This document shows, in pieces, positions 1 to 12,532 of a stretch of 64,000 nt of DNA. Both the position numbers and the translations under genes were made by a program. Source of the stretch: Siphonodentalium dalli (taxonomy: Eukaryota > Mollusca > Scaphopoda > Gadilida > Siphonodentaliidae); assembly GCA_032622095.1 (NCBI GenBank), contig CP136062.1, forward strand, positions 12,489,710 to 12,553,709, written 5' to 3'. The notes under the pieces are model-generated. The model saw only the letters and a list, made by a program, of their open reading frames with translations. It searched no databases and was not told the origin of the DNA. Numbering within the stretch: the first letter of the stretch is position 1; every line of letters begins with the position of its first letter.

Positions 1-2946
1 TTTGGTGTGGTCTAAAATATGACTGTATTTTTTTATGCGGTTCTGACACTAGTTACGAAAACATAAGATTTAAAGGCGAATTCCCTGCTAGACAGACATG
101 ATTTTTTTGTGTAAAAAGTTTCCCAAAATGTCAATTTTTCAGATTTAAAGAAAATTTTGGACCCAACATTTATATTGGCAACACTATACGCTAAAACGTT
201 AGCACTGAGGCCTATGGAAAACATTTACACCAGTGTAACCTAAAGGGAAAAAATAGCTTTTTATCATTTTTGATTCCTGGGAGTCACTTTAAAGCATTTT
301 AATGCATTTTACAGAGCCTGGTATTTCAGTCCAATGAATATCTCATGCTTGATGTGGCTATTCTTGCTGCTGATGCCTTCTTTCACTTACATCAGCCAAA
401 AAAATAGTAAGATTTTTCATAAAAAATGCCAATTTTTCAAGGTATTTTCAAAAATTTTCAAGGTGGTAATAGTCACATGATAATGCAAATGACCCATAAC
501 ATGGGCATGTCAACGACACATAATTCAATTGTTATAAGAACCTAATTTAACAAGTATTTTGGATTTTATAGCCAGTGATATACATATATATATCATAAAA
601 GTGTGTCATTTCCACTGGTGGGTATGGTCATTTGAAGGTTAATAGCACTAAAACTTGGACACATTTAAGAAAATGCTTCAGCAATTCAAAGAGAGCATAT
701 CTTTATTCAACTAATTCAATGTACACCCACATCCAGTTATCTTGGATCACCCTTGCAGACCTGAAAATGTCATATTTTATTCTTCAATGTGCTGATAAAG
801 TCATGCGCTTGATGCTCAGCTGATCAGATCTGGACTCAATGACCTCACATCACCAGAAGTTCTCTCATGGAAAGAATATTGAACAGTCTTCCATAGCTGA
901 TCCAAGTTTGCAACACCAGACCCCTAAAACTGAGTGAAAATGGGGCCTGAACATGACTGGTGGTGGAAAATTGTGCTTTTTTGATGAATAATTTGTTAAA
1001 GGGGGTGGGGTTAAATTGTGTGTGATAAATAAAGAACCACAGAAGTGATATTGTTTTTGAACACATTTTTTCCATTGATGGGAAATTCTGAAGAAATGTA
1101 GGGAGTTACAATTATTCCGCGAAAAAGCGGGCTATCGCTTTAGGTTACACTGGTGTAAATAAGGTTCCGAGTGACATCTAGCGGATGCGGGAGGAATATA
1201 TAGGAGAGAATAAAATAGACACTGGGCCCTGATTGGTCAATAGCCTTGTGTGCTTTTCACATAAAAAAATCATCACACCTCTTCCCTATGATTTCCCATA
1301 GGTAAAATAACCATTGGCACAGGAATTAACCCTTTGTAGTGAAGTTTGAATTTTTTGGTGTGGTCTAAAATATGACTGTATTTTTTTATGCGGTTCTGAC
1401 ACTAGTTACGAAAACATAAGATTTAAAGGCGAATTCCCTGCTAGACAGACATGATTTTTTTGTGTAAAAAGTTTCCCAAAATGTCAATTTTTCAGATTTA
1501 AAGAAAATTTTGGACCCAACATTTATATTGGCAACACTATACGCTAAAACGTTAGCACTGAGGCCTATGGAAAACATTTACACCAGTGTAACCTAAAGGG
1601 AAAAAATAGCTTTTTATCATTTTTGATTCCTGGGAGTCACTTTAAAGCATTTTAATGCATTTTACAGAGCCTGGTATTTCAGTCCAATGAATATCTCATG
1701 CTTGATGTGGCTATTCTTGCTGCTGATGCCTTCTTTCACTTACATCAGCCAAAAAAATAGTAAGATTTTTCATAAAAAATGCCAATTTTTCAAGGTATTT
1801 TCAAAATTTTTCAAGGTGGTAATAGTCACATGATAATGCAAATGACCCATAACATGGGCATGTCAACGACACATAATTCAATTGTTATAAGAACCTAATT
1901 TAACAAGTATTTTGGATTTTATAGCCAGTGATATACATATATATATCATAAAAGTGTGTCATTTCCACTGGTGGGTATGGTCATTTGAAGGTTAATAGCA
2001 CTAAAACTTGGACACATTTAAGAAAATGCTTCAGCAATTCAAAGAGAGCATATCTTTATTCAACTAATTCAATGTACACCCACATCCAGTTATCTTGGAT
2101 CACCCTTGCAGACCTGAAAATGTCATATTTTATTCTTCAATGTGCTGATAAAGTCATGCGCTTGATGCTCAGCTGATCAGATCTGGACTCAATGACCTCA
2201 CATCACCAGAAGTTCTCTCATGGAAAGAATATTGAACAGTCTTCCATAGCTGATCCAAGTTTGCAACACCAGACCCCTAAAACTGAGTGAAAATGGGGCC
2301 TGAACATGACTGGTGGTGGAAAATTGTGCTTTTTTGATGAATAATTTGTTAAAGGGGGTGGGGTTAAATTGTGTGTGATAAATAAAGAACCACAGAAGTG
2401 ATATTGTTTTTGAACACATTTTTTCCATTGATGGGAAATTCTGAAGAAATGTAGGGAGTTACAATTATTCCGCGAAAAAGCGGGCTATCGCTTTAGGTTA
2501 CACTGGTGTAAATAAGGTTCCGAGTGACATCTAGCGGATGCGGGAGGAATATATAGGAGAGAATAAAATAGACACTGGGCCCTGATTGGTCAATAGCCTT
2601 GTGTGCTTTTCACATAAAAAAATCATCACACCTCTTCCCTATGATTTCCCATAGGTAAAATAACCATTGGCACAGGAATTAACCCTTTGTAGTGAAGTTT
2701 GAATTTTTTGGTGTGGTCTAAAATATGACTGTATTTTTTTATGCGGTTCTGACACTAGTTACGAAAACATAAGATTTAAAGGCGAATTCCCTGCTAGACA
2801 GACATGATTTTTTTGTGTAAAAAGTTTCCCAAAATGTCAATTTTTCAGATTTAAAGAAAATTTTGGACCCAACATTTATATTGGCAACACTATACGCTAA
2901 AACGTTAGCACTGAGGCCTATGGAAAACATTTACACCAGTGTAACC
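1..2946. repeat. 1,353-bp tandem repeat, two full units plus partial third
   Basis: Positions 1, 1354 and 2707 start the same sequence. The first two full units are almost identical; I noticed one substitution, near 453 versus 1806. Homology stops abruptly at 2946, exactly after an 18-bp motif ATTTACACCAGTGTAACC. The reverse complement of this motif occurs at 1143-1160 and 2496-2513. The array can be written E-S-E-S-E, where E is about 451 bp (1143-1593, 2496-2946, with the end of one at 1-240) bounded by this inverted repeat and S is about 902 bp. The longest ORFs are 63 and 76 codons, repeat in every unit and resemble no protein I recognise. Confidence 0.95.
1143..1593. mobile_element. Possible 451-bp TIR element within tandem unit
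   Basis: The segment starts GGTTACACTGGTGTAAAT and ends with its exact reverse complement, and is flanked by TA (CTTTA before, TAAAG after). The copy at 2496-2946 ends the whole array at the same base, which supports this as a real unit edge. No coding potential is apparent. It could instead be the terminal part of a longer element repeated in tandem. Confidence 0.5.
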
Positions 2947-4360
2947 AATAGGTGCGGGCAGCGGTAAGTCGCGATTGCGGTAAGTCCTGCTTCTAATTAG
3001 GGGACTGAACTCTGCATGGAGCTTGGTGGCGAGATTGACTTTATCCCAGCTTAGGTTCGTTTCGTTTCATATTTGCTAAAAGTCCGTGTTTTGATATTTG
3101 AGTTTGAATTTGGAATCGTTCCATTATGGCGGCTCTTGAGAATGGAAACTGTGGGCGTCCTAGCAAGTTGGTGACATTCCTGAGGTTTGATATTCACTTC
3201 GTTTGGACATTGATGGCACAGTGAAAAAAAAACGCGTGAACGACTATATACGTTACAACAAGCTTTAATCTAGTCTAATTATTATCGACTGATCGATTCG
3301 ACGTGTTGTGAGTCACGGCCGCTTCTGCAGTTCCAAAAAATTTATTTATATAGACTAACACTAACAGAGAATACCACCTAGAGAATAAAAATTCAAATTC
3401 AAATTCAAATTGTTTAATTGGTATAATCCAATATTAGATTATTACCGACTTTCTCAGAATAATGCAGAATGAATTGTAACCTACATTGGCTACAAAAATC
3501 TCAAATAAATAAATGCGACATTTCTTCACATTACGTTGGCCTATACATAGGTGCGGGGCTGCGGGCAGCGGTAAGTCGCTACAAGCTTTACACTACAGCA
3601 TCAGTAGTTATCAGGTCTGGCAAATGTGAGAATACATCTACAATAGCCGAATTCAGCTAACCTAACTGAAATCAGCTATATATTCTACTCTCAAACCGGC
3701 TGTTTTTCGACAATTAACTAGAATTTAGAAACACTAGTAAGATCTAGTAATTTACTCATAAAATTAATAATTATGTGAAACGGGCCAGTCGACCTGGGCC
3801 AGTTCGTCCCGAACCAGATCGCCCAGGGCTGGCTTACTAGTAGCCCAAGAGATAATACCGGTATCTTATTTGAGATTAATGTTGTTTTTCTTCGGTTTCT
3901 TTTTGCTTGCTTTCTCTCTCGCAAGCAATTAAATTAAATTAACTTAGCCTCACTCGGGAAGACGATCACTCTCAGACATTATGCCCCACAAACAGGCGAA
4001 CAAGTGTATACACACGGAATCACAGACATAGAATCGACAAACAGTTATGCCCAAACGCACACAAGCCCTTCGTAGGAATAGGAATAATAAGAGCCCTTCG
4101 TTGTCCAGTTCATTTGCCCAAAAGAGAAAACAATATTCCGAACTCGTCAATTATCTGTATGTGGTCGGCATCTGAAAGTGATTATCTATCACACATTCTG
4201 AAGCCATCTCACCTGGCTCTGAAGTGTGAGGTGTGATTAGCCGACTGCTTATAAATATTGTTTGGTAGGAATGGGGACAATAATGGCTTCTAAGAGTTTC
4301 TCAAAATTAACCCAGAGATAGCGAGATGAACTCATAGATAAGGCCAACACGAAGAATACC
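2947..4360. other. No gene recognised; short duplicated motif
   Basis: The motif GCGGGCAGCGGTAAGTCGC occurs near 2954 and again near 3559, and a short (AATTC)n-like run occurs at 3390-3412. No ORF resembles a known protein. Confidence 0.5.
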
Positions 4361-4365
4361 TGTGT

Positions 4366-4990
4366 TTAGGGTAACCCGCCCGCCCCTACTCAAAACCTGC
4401 CGCCAAATTCCATTTTATCGTTTTTCAAAAATTTCCTCCGACTTCATTTTATTTTTTTGTAATTAGGAATTCGCGACTACGGAATTAGCTTAAACAAGTA
4501 AACCATTTCCTCGCAAATATCGTCAATTCACGAAAAACGGAAGTGCCGCCATTGTTGTTGTAGTATATTCGTATTCCCTCGTCATTGTTCGGCAAACCTC
4601 GTCGATTTCTCGAAAGCGGAAACCAGAAAACACTGTCATTAAGATTTGTTCAAATGAGGACACTGTGTCAAACAGTTGCGAAACCAGGGCCATAACTATA
4701 TTCCTCCTTGGTAATTCTTATAACGACTTCTTGTCAACAACCATTATGCCGATTTAGTTTATATTTGGTATGTGGGGTCATTGAATGACTGGGGTTCAGA
4801 TTTGTTCAAATGGGGTCACTGGGTCAAATAGTGGTGGAGCCAGGGCCATAATTCCCCAAAAAATAATAAAAAATTCAGGAACTCCTTGATCAATTTAAGG
4901 CCTAAACCAAAAATACGTTTGTTTCCGCTAACCCGACCGACCCTATTTTAAACCGCCGACCCTAAACTTTTTATTGCCATTGCAAAAAAA
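4366..4990. repeat. Dispersed intronic-type repeats
   Basis: The phrase TTTGTTTCCGCTAACCCGAC near 4918 reappears in reverse orientation near 11145 (GCTCGTTAGCGGAAACAAAG) and in degraded form near 16282. A second type ('...TTCAAATGGGGTCACTGGGTCAAATAG...', 4800-4850) recurs at 13820-13990. Both look like old dispersed repeats. Confidence 0.6.
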
Positions 4991-5848
4991 AAAAAATTGG
5001 ACAAAAAAAAAAAAAATGGATTTAAATTTTTTTTTTTTTAATTTAGGTCCCAATTCATATCATAACAAGATGCAAAACATTTATATCTATTATATATTTT
5101 GGAAGATCTGTGTGTGTGTGGTCTGTGTGTTCGCGATGAACTCGAAAACGACCGAGCCGATTTCGATGAAACTTGGTATGTGGTGGTATTTTCGACCGGG
5201 AACGGGCATATGGCCTATTAATTTTCAGATCCGAGCTCAACTTTTCACGTGCCGAGGTCAAATCTGTTTTTACGCTGTGTTACGGGACTTTCATTTGAGT
5301 TCGGTGCTTACAAATCGATTCGAAACAGCGCGAATAATAAAATGCCAGTCATAATAATGACACTGTGAGAATCGTTCGTGTTTCCTCTTTCCAACGATAT
5401 ATAATGCGTATGTATCCGTTTTAGTTATCTGCCTCAATTATCAAGAAGAAGTGGTACTATCTTCCATCAGGATAAAAACAATGCGTAACTTCTATGACGT
5501 CGTTAGAGTTCATAACGTTAGATCACGTTAACGCTTAACCGGCCGATGCATTTGCCTGTTTCAGACGTCTTGGCGATATCTCGGGCACCGATGGTAATTT
5601 ATCTTTACGTTGAAACTTGATAATTAATGAGCGTGTGTATACGAGGCGCGTTTATATACTTGAGTGGAAATCAAATCGGGTTAAAAGGTCAAATCGGGTA
5701 AAACTGGATTGATTTCGACGGGTACTTTTGTCGGGTACTTTTGTTCGGGCAGTGTTTTGGACGGGTCAAATCGCGACCCCACTTGACCTTGGCCTTCAAA
5801 ATAGACAATTCAAGGTCAAACCCCGGACGAAGTCGGGTCACCTTCTAG

Positions 5849-7381
5849 CAGGGTTGGCTGATTTAAATCAAGCGATTTAAATCATTGATTTAAATCAAGA
5901 TTTAAATCAATGATTTTTTTCAAAAAAATCATTGATTTGAATCAAAAATTTTGAAATGATTGCATATCTCAAGAATTTTCAATATCTAACAAGGTCTTTT
6001 GTAAATTATAACATGATTATGATTAAACAATATACATAATTGGATAATAGATATGAAATTGTGCAGTAATTGTCAACCCTAGGCTATAGAAACAGGCATA
6101 CTGCATGGTTCTGTGACTACCGGTACTGCTCCAGCAACGACCTGTTTCACTTAGTTGTAACTACAATCAGATTCAGCACTCCCCATTACACTATTAAATT
6201 TCCTTTCCTTTTCTGATTGCAATACATGTAAATGCCAACCAAGTAATTCTACCATATACTCTGCCATCTAAACTACCCTAGTTATCCATACTTGATATAT
6301 GGTGTGATTACATTTATGTCCTCAAGTCACCGAGGAGAAAAGGTGATTGATAATATCATAATATATTCAGTTCTCAGCTAAAATTTACTAAATGTATCAG
6401 TAAATCTTTAAGCACAGGTCTACTTTTCCAGATATCACAACATTGGAACTCACATAGACCTAAGTGTATGCATAATTAAAGTACATGGTCGCTATATCTG
6501 TTCTGCCGTGATATTTGTGCTTGATACATGTTTTGAATTTTTTTGATTGTGAAATATATCCAACAATCGACAACAGATTAGTGATCTGTGTTCTATGTCC
6601 CTACATTTCCCGGATAGTCATGGTTTAAATTGAGCATATGTTTCGATTCACTTTTCCACTATAGTATGATGGTGGTAAAGCGGAATTTCATCGGGGGACA
6701 GCGTAATAAATAGATGGGCATAATATATGCCTATTTTAAATGTGAATGGCCTGATTTGTCAAGGCCAGTAGCACAATTTCCACGGTCATGCACGATATGT
6801 GCCAATTGTATAATAGAGCATATTACATGCCACTTTAATGATTATTTTGAGACCGGAATTTATAGATTCCATCAATTTAGATAGGGTGACTTATGTTTCT
6901 AATTTATTAGAGCAATTGTATCAGTCATAGTTTGAGCAAGCTACTATGCTAAATATAAAATACTATTATGCCTGTTTTGCGCATTTTATATGCGGAATTT
7001 TTTGTATTTGCATATTATATGCAACTTATTTTATATATGGTTGGATAAATACCAACATCCCATCAGAACTATGGACGGGAAATTCTATGTAGCACTATAC
7101 ACTGCCTATTAGTGTTTCGACCTATTTTGTCACCCAATTTAGACATTGGTGAACCCGCAAAAATAATAAATAATAATAGAATTTTGATTAATCCAGCCTT
7201 GGATATAATAAGCAACACCTTTTAGAACTTTCATTTATCAAAGACATTGCACAATTGCATATTTTCATAACAATTAGAAAAAAAATCAAAAAAATCGATT
7301 TAAATCAAATAAATCTGATTTAAATCAAATAAATCGATTTTTTTGATTTATTTAAAAAAATCAAAAAAATCACCAACCCTG
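5849..7381. mobile_element. Non-autonomous hAT element (1,533 bp), 8-bp TSD CCTTCTAG
   Basis: Terminal inverted repeats are CAGGGTTGGCTGATTTAAAT and ...CACCAACCCTG. The 8-bp direct duplication CCTTCTAG lies at 5841-5848 and 7382-7389. An 8-bp duplication with CAGGG... ends is characteristic of hAT transposons. Subterminal regions on both sides repeat GATTTAAATCA many times (5868-5940 and 7275-7370). The interior is AT-rich with no long ORF, so the element cannot encode its own transposase. Confidence 0.93.
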
Positions 7382-7689
7382 CCTTCTAGTATTTATATAT
7401 ATTGACATAAGAAATTTAAGTTGGAATCATACTGTAAAGTATGTTTGGCTTTATCTAGCTTTCATCTGTGAAAACTTCAAATAATTTGAGTTCAGGTACG
7501 GTATGTTATCATTCAGCGTTCAGACTTCAGTATTTCAATCAATTACAGCACAGGAACATTAACAATTTGATCAAATCAACCTGGTTATCAGGTGGGATCT
7601 CATAATACCAAATGAAAAAATAACATAGAGATTAGTCTATACTATATATTTTGAGACTTCCGTGTGTGTGTACTTCATAGAATCCAAAA

Positions 7690-8358
7690 CGCGTGTACAG
7701 ATTGAGATCAAATTTCCTATGTAAGTGTCAAATCCCACCGACACGAAAGTGGTCGCGGTTTAGAAAAGCTCAGAGCACCCGTTCTCCACTCCCATTCATC
7801 AAAATCAGCTCAAACGGCACGGCCGGGGTTAATAACGTCATTATATATATATATGAAGTCAGAGTCTCCAGAGTTATACCGGAACAAACACGTGTTTACG
7901 TCGTCTTGGGGGTCCACGATGGGAGTCTGACTTCAATGCAATGTTATCGCTCGAAACACGTGTTTACTTCGTGTTGAGGTTCACGATGGGAGTCTGACAA
8001 TTGTTATCGCTCGAAATAGTACAACGGCTGGACAGATTGAGCTCAAACTTCCCATCTAGAGGTAAAATACCACGTACGATGTCGTCCACGCGTTTTCCAG
8101 AAGCTCCGAGCACCCGTACTCCACTCCCAGTCATTAAAATCAGCTCAAACGGCACGGCCGGGGTTAATAACGTCATTATATATATATATGAAGTCAGAGT
8201 CTCCAGAGTTATACGGGAACAAACACGTGTTTACGTCGTCTTGGGGGTCCACGATGGGAGTCTGACTTCAATGCAATGTTATCGCTCGAAACACGTGTTT
8301 ACTTCGTGTTGAGGTTCACGATGGGAGTCTGACAATTGTTATCGCTCGAAATAGTACA
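7690..8358. repeat. Tandem duplication, unit about 336 bp
   Basis: The stretch starting AAAATCAGCTCAAACGGCAC at 7801 recurs at 8136. The stretch ending ...TCGCTCGAAATAGTACA at about 8023 recurs at 8358. Overlapping ORFs on both strands are by-products of the duplication. Confidence 0.9.
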
Positions 8359-8398
8359 TTAGGACGGGTACGAAATGCATTTATCTCGATTAAAAAGG

Positions 8399-8690
8399 CA
8401 GATCTCGGAAACGGGTGGAGCTATCGACTTGAAAATTGCAATGTGAATGTATCTTGCGCCGGGTACAAATTTTATCGGGTCGCCGAGCCCATGCGACGCC
8501 CGTGCAGCGCATGCGCAGACGAGATATCGGAAACGGGTGGAGCTATCGACTTGAAATTTGCTATGTGAATGTATCTTGGGCCGGGTACAAATTTGATCGG
8601 GTCGCCGAGTCCGTACGAAGCCAGCTTCGCGCATGCGCAGACCAGATCTCGGAAACGGGTGGAGCTACCGGGTACAATTTTTTCTTATTG
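8399..8690. repeat. Tandem repeat, about 122-bp unit, three copies
   Basis: TCGGAAACGGGTGGAGCTA occurs at about 8404, 8526 and 8649, followed in the first two copies by the same GAATGTATCTTG...CCGGGTACAAATTT...ATCGGGTCGCCGAG context. The third copy is truncated. Confidence 0.88.
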
Positions 8691-8795
8691 AAACGCGTGG
8701 AGCTAAAAATTAAAAAAATATATAAACAATGTTTCGGACAAGCCGCCGGTGGCGGGCTAACCTGCTAGTACCATATATAGTCATTACTACCTTAA

Positions 8796-9920
8796 CTCGT
8801 TTAGGACGGGAAACGGATATATCCGTTTCCCAAAACATTACCTACAGGACGGGAAACGGATATATCCGTTTCCCACTTCATGCACTTGTTATCAGCGAAT
8901 GAATATTTTATAATTAAATGTTTGCGCATAGTATCATGTATTCAATATATAGGCCGATCACTCAGTGAGGGGTCCAGGAAGATGTAACCTATTTCTGGCG
9001 TCACGTGGGGGTCGCGTGACGTGATTCGTGACGTCATTGTTTCAAAATGTCGGCGCCTAGTAGCCTAAGCCGTAGAAGCGTAGACAAGTTTTCGGTTGGT
9101 AATCACCATGGCAGGTGAATCTTGACCACTTCAGCGGAAGGACAAAGAAGCGAGAGCAATTTAAGTATATTCCTGGACCATATGTTTTGGAAATTAATTA
9201 CATTTGATTCAAAATTTCGCATGCAGACATCTCGTATAGCGAAATTACAGCCCCCAAACGCATAATTTTCTGAAAATCGGTTGCCGTGTCAACCGGTCGC
9301 ACTTTGGTGGTATCCACCCAAAATGTTTGGAAGATTCATAGACCACGGATGATCACCCGTATATTATGAGTTGTCACGTGGAGAATTCCACATGACAAAT
9401 AGTCTGACCCAGCATTAAATTAACGCATACATTGCTATAAAATGATAACAAAAAGTAAGCATTTTAACGTTAGAAAATGGGGGTTTGGTGGCCATTTTGA
9501 ATGGCGCCCTCTGTCGGTGATGAGTGATTTTCGATCAAGGTTAGTTCCAGATGTTGGCAAAATATTCCTGGATCATTTAACTTTGGAAACCATTTATATT
9601 TGATTCAAAATGTCGCAAACATATCGTCATATGGCGAAATTACAGCCCCCAAAATCATAAATTTCCGAAAATAGGTTGCTATGGCAACCGGTCGCAATTT
9701 GGTGCATGGTATCTACCCAAAATTTCTAGAAGATTTATAGACTACGGATGATCACGCATATAGTATGAGTTTTCACGCGGAGAATTCTGCCATGGCAAAT
9801 GGTCTGACCCAACAATGAATAAACGCATAAATTGCTATAAAATTATATAAAAATAAGCATTTCTGCAAACAATCTCGTCTGTGAGTAATGTTTTCTCAAA
9901 AGAATCACGTCCCAAACGAG
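8796..9920. mobile_element. TTAA-flanked TIR element (1,125 bp), piggyBac-like ends
   Basis: TTAA stands at 8792-8795 and 9921-9924. The ends CTCGTTTAGGACG and CGTCCCAAACGAG are inverted repeats with one mismatch. TTAA duplication is the signature of piggyBac-type transposition. The inside has two diverged copies of a roughly 300-bp block (about 9170-9460 and 9567-9863, each with GCGAAATTACAGCCCCCAAA) and two exact palindromes near the left end. No transposase ORF is present. Confidence 0.8.
8808..8874. repeat. Two perfect 24-bp palindromes
   Basis: At 8808-8831 and 8851-8874 the 12-mer GGGAAACGGATA is followed directly by its reverse complement. Both are preceded by GGAC. They lie just inside the left end of the TTAA element. 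Confidence 0.9.
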
Positions 9921-10029
9921 TTAATACATGTACATTGTTTCTGTACTACATGTACATGTAGGATTTCTGTATTACATGTACATGTAGTATATTATGTACG
10001 GTATGTGTCTCACTTGAATTTTATAAAAT

Positions 10030-10560
10030 AGCCTATTTATGAATTAGAGTGATGATGGCAAGTCTAATTTCAAGCAGGATAAGGCTTCCTATAAGCATAA
10101 TCCATAGAACCAAAAGATATCTGACAATAACTTATAAGCATTTCCAATCCATACATATATAAAAAGTTCCAAAGTTATGCTTGAGAAACTTGATAAAATT
10201 GACCTCTCTGTAAAATTCAAAATACTGACTCAAAGAGCCTTAGATTAGCTCTAAATGCAATGGATTTTCAAAAACTTTCCAGGGGAAGAACCCCCACCAT
10301 CATCAGGGGGTCACCCTTCCCAAACATTCCTCCGATCAGGCCTTCAGGTTATGCCTTCGGCATATCATTGCCCAAAAACAGGTGTCCCCAAAAAATACCT
10401 AGATCCTTCACTGAATGCGGAGAAGGTGGTGTTGTGAAGCCATCCTTAAGAGATCGGTACAAGACGGTCACTCGAATATGTGAACAGTGCAGTGGTGCTG
10501 GACTGACTCCAGTTGTCGTCAGACCATATAGGAAATATTAGGATTATCAAAGACTATCTT
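10030..10560. other. No gene recognised; overlapping short ORFs
   Basis: Two overlapping ORFs (10255-10437 and 10260-10541, plus strand) read proline-rich peptides such as SGYAFG and KTGVPKKYLDP. They match nothing I know and lack an exon context. I treat the stretch as repeat-derived or chance. Confidence 0.3.
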
Positions 10561-10640
10561 AGTTTATAGACTAGTATATATGTAAATATTAAAGCACATG
10601 TAAGATTGAATTGGAGTTTCTAGTTCCTCTGTCATCTGGG

Positions 10641-11029
10641 TTAACCCTTTACCCAACAGAAGGGCCCTGTGCCAATGCATTCTCTTATATATGCGAGTCG
10701 ACCATAGGTCGCCTCGCATATATAAGAGAATGCATTGGCTTAACACATTAAAAATTATAAAATTGTTAAAGAATGTAAGAAAAAATGGTAAAAGTGTTAA
10801 AAACAGATTTTTTTTAGGCCAATGCATTCTCTTATATATGCGAGGCGACCTATGGTCGACTCGCATATATAAGAGAATGCATTGGCACAGGGCATAACTG
10901 TAACTATCACAATGTGGTCAAGGAGCCGGTTCCAATGATATCCATATTTGTATGGTTCTATTGAGACAGACCAAAGCTATTTTAGGCTGTTGAAGCTTTA
11001 TTTGGCCGGTTTGTTGGGTAAAGGGTTAA
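10641..11029. mobile_element. TTAA-flanked MITE with double cruciform
   Basis: The ends TTAACCCTTTACCCAACA (10641-10658) and its exact reverse complement (11012-11029) include the TTAA duplication. Inside are two long hairpins, 10672-10738 and 10819-10885. Each is built from arms CCAATGCATTCTCTTATATA... and the reverse complement, and the second hairpin is itself the mirror of the first (10664-10892 overall). Related hairpins occur at 23809-23885 and 32299-32460. The 68- and 100-codon ORFs here are products of the palindrome. Confidence 0.9.
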
Positions 11030-11203
11030 CCTGATTGGGGCTAAGAAGTGCATAGTTTGGGTTATTGACAAGTATTATACAGTTATTTTTAAAGATACTG
11101 AAGAAAAAAAAAGTTAAGCCTACCTACCTACCCTAATTTTTTTTAGCTCGTTAGCGGAAACAAAGGTATTATTTTTTTAGGCCTAACATACAAAAAAAAA
11201 TAT

Positions 11204-11217
11204 CCCCCCCCCCCCCC
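11204..11217. repeat. Poly-C tract (14 bases)
   Basis: An uninterrupted C run on the plus strand, one of four in the window (also 12494-12530, 60104-60118 and 60303-60330). Confidence 0.9.
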
Positions 11218-11835
11218 ACATGACCCAGAACCCCACCCTGCCCCCAACCAACAGCATTCCACCCTATCTCATATCCTAACTCACAGGTAAATAAAGTTTG
11301 TTTTTTTTTAAATTCCCATTACAAGGCAACTCTCCTATGAACTGATAGACATGACACATGGCAAGGCAGATACTAGTAGAGAGATAAAGAGAGCTTCTGC
11401 AGCCTTAGGCAGAGTCCCCAGGGAGTGTATTCATGTCATCCATAATTTAAATGAGATTAATGGTGTTATCAATGAAGCACTCTTGTTGTTTACATTATCA
11501 CTCAGTGGTCATTAAAATCAGATTAATTTCATTTTCTCAGAGTGCCTGGCATTTGTAGAATGAGGTTCCCAGAGGGTGAATTTAGTGACGCTATCCTACA
11601 CAGCAGGCTAGCATAACCAAATACACTCTCTGAGAACCTTATTCCGCTTAGGCCTCATCTTCTGGGAAGTATCTAGAGTCTCAACATCTCATTCTGCTTA
11701 GGCCTCATCTTCTGGGAAGTATCTATAGTATCAAATTTACATTGTTGTTAGTTAAATTTCCCTTCTAGGAAGTTTCTGTATCCCTTAATTTGCAGAAGAT
11801 AAAATTCATGATTGAGGTGCCCAATGGGTGAACAT

Positions 11836-12492
11836 CAGTGTTCGCGCTGTCGGTAGCCAAATTAGCCAATGGCTAATCTTTTTCGAATTTGGCTAATAAA
11901 AATTTAATTTGGCTAAACTTTTGGCTAAACTTTTTTTGACCCCAAATGGAGACTGAAAGCATGAATTTTGGCAAGTGGGTTTTCAATTCTGTGATGTGAA
12001 CGATCTACATGTAGTCCGAAAACATCGTAAGTGGGAATATATCGCCGACTGTACAAAGGGGAAACCCGATCGCGGACAGTACAAAGGGAAACCCGTCACT
12101 CTGCGCGAAACAGCATTTTACATTTAATCCGCTAATCCCCCATTGTCTGTCTGATCGCTCACGGGGCTCCTGCACAATGCATGTTTATGATGACATTGTA
12201 TTTATGACGGACAAGGTTTATGAGCACAATATGTAAGACAATAGCTTAATCAGCCAAATGTGAATCACGACAGATATTTTGTGGCTATTTGTCGTCAATG
12301 CCAATACATTCCAAATAATATGCATGCTCTTATGACAGACTGTAATTTGATAATGTCGTAACAATATTACGTTATTAGTTTCCAGATGTCACTTAGATAT
12401 TTTCGCAAGGATGATTAATATTTAATGATTTAAAAAAAAGATACTGATATAAAACCAAAAAATAATGACATTAAGAAGGACAATCCGGGGTT

Positions 12493-12532
<40 letters not shown>

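Noticed and set aside
845-2428. Repeated 63- and 76-codon ORFs in the 1,353-bp units
   Set aside because: They occur only because the unit is repeated. Composition is like translated AT-rich noncoding DNA and no start context or domain supports them.
5013-5400. 126-codon ORF at 4974-5354
   Set aside because: Starts in poly-A runs and crosses a GTGTGTG tract. The part around GAACTCGAAAACGACCGAGC is a dispersed repeat phrase, not a protein family.
10564-10897. 100- and 68-codon ORFs with mirrored peptides on both strands
   Set aside because: Both come from the palindromic MITE; the same peptide appears on each strand because of the inverted repeats.
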